Shown here one piece after another: positions 1 to 5,432 of a stretch of 5,432 bases of DNA; position 1 is the first letter of the stretch; each line of letters opens with the position of its first letter. A program made the position numbers and the translations under genes. The notes beneath the pieces were generated by a model. The model had not been told where the DNA came from and ran no database searches. It worked only from the letters and a program-made list of their open reading frames with translations. The stretch is from Anaerolineales bacterium. GTDB taxonomy: Bacteria; Chloroflexota; Anaerolineae; UBA7937. The stretch is taken from contig JAUVHF010000114.1 in NCBI GenBank assembly GCA_030593425.1, positions 1 through 5,432 of the forward strand. Reading direction: 5' to 3'.

Positions 1-2164
1 CGGCGAAGACCGAGTAGTCGAAACTGGCCGCATTCACGGTGAATCCGGAGCCCCGGGCGGGTATGGGGCCTCGGTTGAAGACGAGGTTGAGGGGCTTTAC
101 CGCCCCCAGAGGGTGATCGAAGGTGACGGTGTGGAGTCGCCCCCAGGTCCACTCGTGGGGCGCGTCCCCGAACCTCTTCCCCAAAAGGTCACAGGCCTCA
201 GCGAAACTGCGGCGCACTATATCATCTCTGTTCTCTCCTTCCGGCGTGGTCACGTCGTCGAACCAGGGGCTATGTGGCTCCTCCATCATGGCCTCCAAGG
301 CCAGGTGGTGCCAGGTGCGGGTGCCCAGATAGTCGGCGAAGAGTTCTTCCCCCAACTCGTCAGCGAAGGTGTTTTTCACCAGCATGAGGTAGAAGACCTG
401 GAATATCCCCGCTCCGGTGCTATCTGTATCGTTATTCAGATCCCAATTCTTGAGTTGACTCATGGCCCTCTCTTGGAGCCACCCCTCAGGCTCTAAGGCC
501 AGAAGATAGGGAAGGAATATCTTAGCCGGGAGTGAGTAGGTGTCGGCATGGATAGCCTCTATATCCTCTAGGGAGAGGGTGCTCTTGGCTTCCAGGAACT
601 CTCTGATCCTTTGGGCCCGGTGGCCGATATCCCAATCGCGGGAGATGAAGTAAGGGTACTGGTCTCCTATCACCTTGTTGTTGGCGGTAACTATGTAATG
701 AGTGGGCGGGTTGTAGTCGTGGGGAAGTTCCTCGAAGGGTATATACTCTTCCCATTCGTACTCTCCCGTCCAGCCAGGGACGGGGACGAGCCCTTGCCCC
801 TGGGCCCGGATGGGGATCCACCCCGGCATCTGGTAGCCGATGTTCCCTTCGCGGTCGGCGTAGACGAAATTCTGAGAGGGGACAGCCCAGTACTTTAGGG
901 CCTCTCGGAACTCCTCCCAGTTCTTCGCCCGGTTGAGCATCATAACGCTCTTCAATATCTGGTTTGGCTCTAAGGCTGTCCACCTGAAGGCGAGGGTCTC
1001 CGTTACCCCCTCTACCACGGAGGTGATGAGGGGGCCGTGGCGGGTGAGGCGCACCCTCTCCACCACCGGCTCTTCTCCCTTGATCTCTATCTCTTCCTCG
1101 ACGATCTCCATATCGAGCCATTGGCCACGATATTCGTATTGGTCAGGGTTAGCGGGGTTCACCTTCTCGATATAGAGGTCTTGGACATCGGGGCCTGCGT
1201 TGGTCACCGCCCAGGCGATATCTTCGTTGTGGCCCACGATGACCCCAGGGAGCCCAGGGAAGGAATACCCCTCCACGTTGACTCCCCCACCCACGAGGTG
1301 CACCTCGTACCATATGGAGGGCATCTGGATCCCCAGATGCATATCGTTGGCTAAAAGGGGCATCCCCGTGGCCGACTTTTGACCGTCGATGACCCAGTTG
1401 TTACTGCCCAGGCCAGCCCCTTGGGCTCCCAAAAGTTCTTTCAACCGGCGGGCTTGCCTGAGCAGGCGATCGATGCCCGGCATCTGATAGCCTAGGGCTT
1501 CGGAGGGGATGACGAGGGGAGCATCAGCGGGGCAAGGAGGGGCCAACTGGTTCGCTTTCTCCTCCCCCAATTTCTCGATGAGAGTAGCCCGGAGGAGTTC
1601 CGCCTCCCAGTTTCCCCCCAGGTCCCAGGCCATCACCTTGGCCCAGGCGATGCTGTCGGCGGGGGTCCAGGGGTCGGGTTTGAAACCCAGGATGAGGAAT
1701 TCGGGAGGGAGGATCGATTGATCAATAAAGGCGTTGACCCCCGCGGCGTAGGCTTCGAGGATGAGGCGGCTCTCCGGATCCAGATTTGCAGCCTCGACCT
1801 CCGCTATCTTCCTCCAACCGATGGTTCGTATGAACCGGTCGTTCTCTAATGTGGCCTCTCCCAGGACCTCGGAGAGGGTACCGGAGCCAACCCGGCGGTT
1901 GAACTCCATCTGCCAAAGGCGGTCTTGGGCCGTGACGTACCCCTGGGCGAAGAAGAGGTCTTCAACGTTTTGGGCGTAGATATGGGGGACACCCCATTTG
2001 TCCCGATAGACCTCCACCGGGGCTTTCAGGCCGGGCACCTGTACGGTGCCTTCAATGGTGGGGAAGGAACGGCGCAGGAGAAGATAGCCTGCCAGAGGGA
2101 TGAGAAGGACGACCAAGAGAACCAGTATGCCGATGACAACTACGATTCTTCGCAGCCACCTCAT
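1..2164 (-). CDS. Penicillin acylase family protein (Ntn hydrolase), C-terminus cut by window edge
   Basis: An open frame of 721 codons runs from the ATG at 2164 off the left edge. Family members hydrolyse amide bonds (beta-lactam side chains, acyl-homoserine lactones or other N-acyl compounds) outside the cytoplasm after self-cleavage into alpha and beta chains. Residues 6-30 are a hydrophobic helix after MRWLRR, a signal anchor or uncleaved signal. The alpha part has WGVPHIYA (57-64) and AQDRLWQME (79-87). The beta chain should begin at Ser254 in GLGSNNWVI (251-259), the nucleophile. Numbering from Ser254, His276 is beta-23, as in cephalosporin acylases. Asp326 and Asp329 fall at beta-73 and beta-76, the E. 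coli enzyme's calcium ligands. Asn495/496 in TANN fall near beta-241, the oxyanion Asn. WEAEL (186-190) probably carries the alpha-chain calcium Glu. The visible end, FTVNAASFDYS, is a conserved stretch; I estimate 70-100 residues are missing. The start is supported by an SD five bases upstream. The substrate cannot be read from the sequence. Confidence 0.95.
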   Translation of the reverse strand, partial: MRWLRRIVVVIGILVLLVVLLIPLAGYLLLRRSFPTIEGTVQVPGLKAPVEVYRDKWGVPHIYAQNVEDLFFAQGYVTAQDRLWQMEFNRRVGSGTLSEVLGEATLENDRFIRTIGWRKIAEVEAANLDPESRLILEAYAAGVNAFIDQSILPPEFLILGFKPDPWTPADSIAWAKVMAWDLGGNWEAELLRATLIEKLGEEKANQLAPPCPADAPLVIPSEALGYQMPGIDRLLRQARRLKELLGAQGAGLGSNNWVIDGQKSATGMPLLANDMHLGIQMPSIWYEVHLVGGGVNVEGYSFPGLPGVIVGHNEDIAWAVTNAGPDVQDLYIEKVNPANPDQYEYRGQWLDMEIVEEEIEIKGEEPVVERVRLTRHGPLITSVVEGVTETLAFRWTALEPNQILKSVMMLNRAKNWEEFREALKYWAVPSQNFVYADREGNIGYQMPGWIPIRAQGQGLVPVPGWTGEYEWEEYIPFEELPHDYNPPTHYIVTANNKVIGDQYPYFISRDWDIGHRAQRIREFLEAKSTLSLEDIEAIHADTYSLPAKIFLPYLLALEPEGWLQERAMSQLKNWDLNNDTDSTGAGIFQVFYLMLVKNTFADELGEELFADYLGTRTWHHLALEAMMEEPHSPWFDDVTTPEGENRDDIVRRSFAEACDLLGKRFGDAPHEWTWGRLHTVTFDHPLGAVKPLNLVFNRGPIPARGSGFTVNAASFDYSVFA

Positions 2165-2169
2165 TGTGG

Positions 2170-2175
2170 ACCTCC
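2170..2175 (-). promoter_or_regulatory. Shine-Dalgarno site of the acylase gene
   Basis: The minus strand reads GGAGGT, then five bases (CCACA), then ATG at 2164. It is a near-perfect anti-16S match at good spacing and fixes the acylase start. It contrasts with the divergent gene at 2278, which has no SD at working distance. Confidence 0.85.
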
Positions 2176-2202
2176 ATGCACGATGTGCGCTAACTCGAAT
2201 GG

Positions 2203-2231
2203 TTTATAGCACGCTGGAAGGGGGAAGTCAA
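2203..2231 (-). promoter_or_regulatory. Sigma70-type promoter for the acylase gene
   Basis: On the minus strand TTGACT (-35, 2231-2226) is followed by a 17-base spacer (2225-2209) and TATAAA (-10, 2208-2203). Each box matches consensus at five of six bases with ideal spacing. Transcription should start near 2196, giving a leader of about 32 bases that contains the GGAGGT site. Inferred from sequence match only. Confidence 0.75.
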
Positions 2232-2241
2232 GGAGGATAAA

Positions 2242-2271
2242 TTATCAACAGGCTATAGATTATGTTATACT
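2242..2271 (+). promoter_or_regulatory. Extended -10 promoter giving a probable leaderless mRNA for the HypE-like gene
   Basis: TATACT at 2266-2271 matches TATAAT at five of six bases and is preceded by TG at 2263-2264, forming an extended -10 (TGnTATACT). A weak -35, TTATCA (2242-2247, four of six), lies 18 bases upstream. Only six bases (TTTAAT) separate the -10 from the ATG at 2278, so the expected first transcribed base is at or next to the A of the start codon. The promoter is back to back with the acylase promoter; their -35 boxes are about 10 bases apart, so the two polymerases may interfere or share a regulator. No clear operator palindrome was seen. Confidence 0.6.
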
Positions 2272-2277
2272 TTTAAT

Positions 2278-3303
2278 ATGACTCGTTTTCCAGTGGGGAA
2301 GTTGCCGGCGAAGGTTCTAGCCCGTCTCTTGGAGCGGTATCGGCTGGAGGATGAACGGGTGATAGTGGGGGCCCGCATCGGGGAGGATGCGGCGGTGATC
2401 GATATGGGGGAGAGGTACCTGGTGGCCAAGACGGATCCCATCACCTTCGCCACTGACCGCATCGGCTGGTACGCAGTCTGCATCAGCGCTAACGATCTAG
2501 CCACCATGGGGGCCACTCCCCGATGGTTCTTGGCTACGGTTCTCCTTCCTGAAGGGAAAACGGATGAGGCGTTGGCCGAGGGGATATTCCAAGAGATACA
2601 CCAGGCCTGTCGGGATTTTGGGATCTCCCTAGTTGGTGGCCACACGGAGATCACCTATGATCTGAACCGCCCCTTGGTGGTGGGTCAGATGCTAGGAGAG
2701 GTGGAGAAGGATAAGTTGGTCACCACGGGAGGCGCCCAAATAGGTGATCTCCTCCTCCTCACCAAGGGGATAGCCATTGAAGCCACCGCCATCTTGGCCC
2801 GGGAAAAGGAGGTACATCTCAAGGAGAGGGGCTACAGCCAAGCCTTCCTAGAGCGAGCGAAAGGTTATCTTTTCCATCCGGGGATAAGCGTGGTTAAAGA
2901 GGCGCTGTTAGCCCAGGGCACGGTTCCAGTGCACGCCATGCACGACCCCACCGAAGGGGGCCTAGCCATGGGGCTCTGGGAGTTAGCCCAGGCAGCGAAA
3001 GTGGGGCTCCTTGTCGAGGGGGATGAGGTGGTAGTTCTTCCAGAGTGTGAGAGGCTCTGTACTGAGTTTGGGCTCGACCCCCTGGGGGCCATAGCCTCTG
3101 GGGCTTTGATCATCGCTGTCTCGCCAGAGGATGGCGATAGATTGAAGAAAGCCTTAGAGAGGGAGGGGATCCCTTGCTATCTCATAGGAGAGGTTGTCCC
3201 TCCAGAGCAAGGTCTCAGGTTGCGAAGGGGAGACCGGACTTTTGACCTTCCCCTTTTCACCGAGGATGAGATCGCAAAGGTCTTCACCTGGAAGGAGTTA
3301 TGA
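2278..3303 (+). CDS. AIR synthase-related, HypE/PurM-like ATP-binding protein lacking the HypE cysteine tail
   Basis: This 341-residue protein has the PurM/ThiL/SelD/HypE fold signature: GEDAAVI (35-41), KTDP (51-54), NDLATMGATP (72-81), GGHTEIT (120-126) and HDPTEGGLA (222-230). In this superfamily the N-terminal half forms the dimer core and binds ATP-Mg, and the C-terminal half completes the site. NDLATMGA and HDPTEGGLA are closest to HypE, which dehydrates a carbamoylated C-terminal Cys to make hydrogenase cyanide ligands. Here the protein ends ...FTWKEL, with no PRIC-type cysteine tail, so it should not do the HypE reaction, and no other hyp gene is in view. ThiL (thiamine-phosphate kinase) is a less likely alternative. 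The ATG at 2278 is the only ATG, GTG or TTG in this frame after the stop at 2191-2193, and VGKLP (6-10) suits a family N-terminus. The stop overlaps the next gene (ATGA). The true substrate is unknown. Confidence 0.85.
   Translation: MTRFPVGKLPAKVLARLLERYRLEDERVIVGARIGEDAAVIDMGERYLVAKTDPITFATDRIGWYAVCISANDLATMGATPRWFLATVLLPEGKTDEALAEGIFQEIHQACRDFGISLVGGHTEITYDLNRPLVVGQMLGEVEKDKLVTTGGAQIGDLLLLTKGIAIEATAILAREKEVHLKERGYSQAFLERAKGYLFHPGISVVKEALLAQGTVPVHAMHDPTEGGLAMGLWELAQAAKVGLLVEGDEVVVLPECERLCTEFGLDPLGAIASGALIIAVSPEDGDRLKKALEREGIPCYLIGEVVPPEQGLRLRRGDRTFDLPLFTEDEIAKVFTWKEL
3291..3297 (+). promoter_or_regulatory. SD-like site inside the end of the HypE-like gene
   Basis: GAAGGAG lies within the last codons of the HypE-like gene, only two bases before the ATG at 3300. 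That spacing is short for new initiation, so the TPR gene probably relies on translational coupling: ribosomes stop at TGA 3301-3303 and restart at the overlapping ATG. Confidence 0.45.
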
Positions 3304-4020
3304 AGGAGAGTCATAATTTTAAGAACTTAGCCAACCTCGATGCTCGGGAACTGAACGAGTTGGGAAACACCTACGTTGGCTACGGAATGTGGGATAGGGC
3401 GTTGGAGTGCTACGAGCGTAGCCTCTCCTTGAGGCGGGAGGCTAAGGATCGCCGAGGGGAGATGGTGGTCCTCAATAGCCTAGGAGCCCTCTACCATCAA
3501 CAGGCTCTCTGGGACGAAGCCTTGTGATGCTACCGAGAAAGCCGCGAGATCGCCCATCAACTGGAAGAGCGAGAAAGCGAACTGGCGATCCTGGTGAATA
3601 GGATCTTCATCCATCTCACCCGACCTGATATTGAGGATTTCTTACCGCTGGCCGATGAGGCGGAGGAGCTGGCCCAAGCCTTGGAAGATTGGGCGCCCCT
3701 CTCCATACTATATTGGCTCCGGGGGAGGCAAGCCCTCACCTCCTCCAGAGATGGGGAGCGGATGGCCTACTATGCGGAGGCCCTTCGCCTTGCCCTCAAG
3801 GGGGGAGAAGCAACCCTACAAGAGATGCTCGCTCACGTTGATAAGGAGGTAGAGCGGCTGGTAGCCCGGGATTCTCCAGGTCTGGCGCGACTACCTCTTG
3901 GCCGCCACCGAGGGGTACGAGGGGGCACAAGCCCACCTCAGGGCCAAGAGAGAGGAGGTGCTCCATGCTCCTTTCCCACGGCATCCGGTAAGGACTCTGG
4001 CACCTCCAGGTGATCAATAG
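3300..4020 (+). pseudogene. Small TPR-repeat protein gene, broken by a TGA and a +1 frameshift
   Basis: The ATG overlaps the previous stop (ATGA). The first 75 codons encode a TPR (about 17-50, with LGNTYVGYGMWDRALECY) and half of a second (from 53, LGALYHQQALWDEAL). TGA at 3525-3527 then interrupts, but the same frame goes straight on with CYRESREIAHQL, which completes the second TPR helix pair. Two more TPR-like pairs follow: ADEAEELAQALEDW and LRGRQALTSSRDG with YYAEALRLAL. Near 3865-3880 the sensible protein jumps to the +1 frame (VWRDYLLAATEGYEGAQAHL) and ends at TAG 4018-4020. Removing one base, for instance from GGG 3868-3870, gives a clean 239-residue protein. If left in frame, translation would end at TGA 4011-4013 in an Arg/Gly/Pro-rich tail typical of out-of-frame reading. 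TPRs bind partner proteins; the partner here is unknown, though coupling suggests a link to the HypE-like protein. Two lesions in a short gene mean recent decay or sequence error. Confidence 0.8.
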
Positions 4021-4054
4021 AGAAACGGGCTAGGGGTTGAATACCTTGAAAGAT

Positions 4055-5432
4055 TTAGATTAGGGCTAGGACCAGCCACACTCCCAAGATGGCGAAGAGG
4101 AGAGCGGTGAGGAGTTTAACGGTACCAGCCTGGGCGCGGAAGAAGAGCGTCAACTGCTTGGAAGTCGTTCCATAGAAGGTTAAGAGGAAGACGATGACCA
4201 GGGGTAATATGAACATCAGGTTGTATAGGATAAGATAGGCCACGGCGTGGCCTCGCAGTTCGGGCACGCCGGTGACGAAGATGATGGTGGGGAGGTAGAC
4301 TTGGCCGGTGCAGGCCAATTCCAGGAGGGAGACGAAAAAGCCGGTGACGAAGGTGGCTGAGATGAAGCCGGAAATATCCCTTCTCTCCCTGATGGTCTGA
4401 TGCACTCGCCTCTGCAGGGCTTGAGGCAGCTTCAGACTGATATCCTCGATTCTCCCTTGACGGATCTTGTAGTAATCGTAGAGGCTCAGGGCCACTAACA
4501 GGAAGCAGAGGAGAGCAGCGAGGAGATAGATGATGCGGGAGACGATCTTGATGACCCCTAGCGATTGGAGGAATCCCAGGACGCCCAACCCGACTAGAAG
4601 ATAGGTGAGGAAAACGGCGGCGGTGAAGGAAGCACCGACCAGGAGGACCTCCCTACCTTTGCGCCCCACCAAGGCTAGATAGGAGACGAAGAAGATGATG
4701 GTGGTGAAGGCGCAAGGGTTAACCCCGTCCAGAAGGCCAGCGCCCAGGACAGTCAAGAGGGTAAAAGATCGAAACCGCTCAACTATGCTGGCTCCAGCCC
4801 CCTGTCCCTCTCCTATCTCCTTCCAGGGAACCCCGCTCTGCTCTTGCGAATACTTCTCGATCAACTCCTCAAGGCTCTCCGCATTTATCACCTGTCCTAT
4901 GAGGTAGTCATCTCCCACGAAGATAGCGGGCGCGGTCAATCGGGACTCGACGGGTACCCCATACCTTTCACATAAAGCCTCATTGAGGCTCATATGCTCC
5001 TTGAGGTCAAAAGCCTCCACCTGGAGGTTAGGGTGCTTCTGCTCCAAGTAGGCTAGATCGTAGGAGACGCGGTCGCACTCTATACAGCCGACCTGATAGA
5101 AGTAGGCCAAGGCCACAGGGTAAGGTGGCCCCTGGGGGAGAGGGCAAACATCGCTCTCCTCAGGACAGGGCGTGGGCTCCACCGAGGGTGTTGCTATGAT
5201 CGTGGGCGCAGCAAGGGGGATGTCTGGGGAGGGGAAATCACAACCTCCGGTCGCCAAGTGCTCTTCGATCAACTCCTCCAGCCGACTCGTGATCTCTTCT
5301 TCCCCGATTAACACTTCATCGCCGATGAATATCTCCGGTATCGCACCTCCTGCGACCCCATACTCCCTCTCTAGGCGGCGCATCACTTCGTAGTTTTCGA
5401 GCACCGTGATCTCGAACCGCTTTATCTCGATC
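4055..5432 (-). CDS. Tandem thioredoxin-fold domains fused to CcdA/DsbD-type membrane domain, N-terminus cut by window edge
   Basis: The frame is open from the right edge to TAA at 4057-4055. Residues are counted from the GTG at 5404. That GTG is not the true start: nine more in-frame codons (IEIKRFEIT) lie before it and align with LQVEAFDLK of the second domain. Domain 1 shows its C-terminal half with a cis-Pro loop (IPEIFIGDEVLIG, 22-34). A Pro-rich linker (about 52-96) has Cys55, 80 and 87. Domain 2 (about 97-185) has the redox motif CIEC (107-110) and cis-Pro159 (APAIFVGDDYLIG). Six membrane helices follow at roughly 217-245, 253-280, 288-309, 344-368, 374-408 and 426-448. GVNPCAF (Cys231) and LLELACTGQ (Cys365) are the CcdA/DsbD cysteine pair that passes electrons from cytoplasmic thioredoxin outward. 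The Arg/Lys-rich loop 311-343 suggests a cytoplasmic side. Likely role: extracytoplasmic disulfide reduction or cytochrome c maturation. A signal peptide and the first CxxC are probably off-window. Confidence 0.9.
   Translation of the reverse strand, partial: IEIKRFEITVLENYEVMRRLEREYGVAGGAIPEIFIGDEVLIGEEEITSRLEELIEEHLATGGCDFPSPDIPLAAPTIIATPSVEPTPCPEESDVCPLPQGPPYPVALAYFYQVGCIECDRVSYDLAYLEQKHPNLQVEAFDLKEHMSLNEALCERYGVPVESRLTAPAIFVGDDYLIGQVINAESLEELIEKYSQEQSGVPWKEIGEGQGAGASIVERFRSFTLLTVLGAGLLDGVNPCAFTTIIFFVSYLALVGRKGREVLLVGASFTAAVFLTYLLVGLGVLGFLQSLGVIKIVSRIIYLLAALLCFLLVALSLYDYYKIRQGRIEDISLKLPQALQRRVHQTIRERRDISGFISATFVTGFFVSLLELACTGQVYLPTIIFVTGVPELRGHAVAYLILYNLMFILPLVIVFLLTFYGTTSKQLTLFFRAQAGTVKLLTALLFAILGVWLVLALI
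4844..5432 (-). repeat. Internal duplication: two thioredoxin-fold copies
   Basis: Copy 1 (5432 to about 5255, incomplete) and copy 2 (about 5116-4844) encode parallel segments: IPEIFIGDEVLIG against APAIFVGDDYLIG, and LEELIEEHL against LEELIEKY. The identical 14-base stretch TCGATCAACTCCTC (plus strand) occurs at 4857-4870 and 5265-5278, 408 bases or 136 codons apart and in the same frame. The rest of the DNA has diverged, so this looks like an old domain duplication, or joining of two related domains, with one conserved helix. Confidence 0.75.

Noticed and set aside
113..496. Plus-strand open frames antisense to the acylase gene
   Set aside because: They lie opposite a clear conserved coding sequence and show no independent SD or domain.
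522..1121. 199-codon minus-strand open frame rich in Arg, Gly and Pro
   Set aside because: It is out of frame inside the acylase gene, has no recognisable domain, and its composition is typical of a shadow frame.
2176..2277. Riboswitch or operator in the divergent intergenic region
   Set aside because: The space is filled by the two promoters and a leader of about 32 bases; no palindrome or aptamer-like structure was recognised.
2265..2654. Minus-strand 129-codon frame opposite the HypE-like gene
   Set aside because: Shadow of a well-supported gene; it would also start within the conserved ATP-binding region.
3525..3580. TGA as selenocysteine or reassigned codon
   Set aside because: No convincing SECIS-like hairpin was seen just after TGA, the position is an ordinary TPR helix residue, and TGA serves as a normal stop at 3301-3303. 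A second lesion further down favours a broken gene.
4021..4054. Possible bidirectional terminator between the convergent genes
   Set aside because: No stable inverted repeat followed by a T-run on either strand; only an 8-base direct repeat (GGGCTAGG at 4027-4034 and 4063-4070), which is likely chance.

Overview
The window is bacterial chromosomal DNA, moderately GC-rich by eye and densely packed. The clues are a sigma70-type promoter, a strong Shine-Dalgarno site, a 4-base start/stop overlap and UGA used as a normal stop. The gene mix (penicillin-acylase-family hydrolase, HypE/PurM-like protein, small TPR protein, thioredoxin-CcdA fusion) would fit an environmental lineage such as Chloroflexota. 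That is an impression from gene content only and is held weakly.

Layout. Positions 1-2164 (minus) hold most of a membrane-anchored, self-cleaving penicillin acylase family enzyme whose C-terminus runs off the left edge. Positions 2165-2277 are a compact divergent promoter region: a near-consensus promoter with leader and SD for the acylase, and an extended -10 promoter so close to the next start codon that a leaderless mRNA is predicted. Positions 2278-3303 (plus) encode an AIR-synthase/HypE-like ATP-binding protein that lacks HypE's C-terminal cysteine tail. It overlaps by ATGA a short TPR gene (3300-4020, plus) that is broken by an in-frame TGA and then a +1 frameshift. Positions 4021-4054 are a 34-bp convergent gap with no clear terminator. 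Positions 4055-5432 (minus) hold a fusion of two tandem thioredoxin-fold domains with a six-helix CcdA/DsbD-type membrane domain. Its N-terminus runs off the right edge.

How they work together. The HypE-like and TPR genes form a translationally coupled pair. The acylase and the thioredoxin-CcdA protein are transcribed the other way and act at or outside the membrane. Nothing in the sequence ties the four into one pathway. The acylase and thiol relay would share the extracytoplasmic compartment, but that is only co-location. I see no mobile element, CRISPR, tRNA, rRNA or defence system. The most interesting points are the leaderless promoter, the tail-less HypE-like protein, the two lesions in the TPR gene, and the N-terminal tandem-thioredoxin arrangement of the DsbD-like protein.
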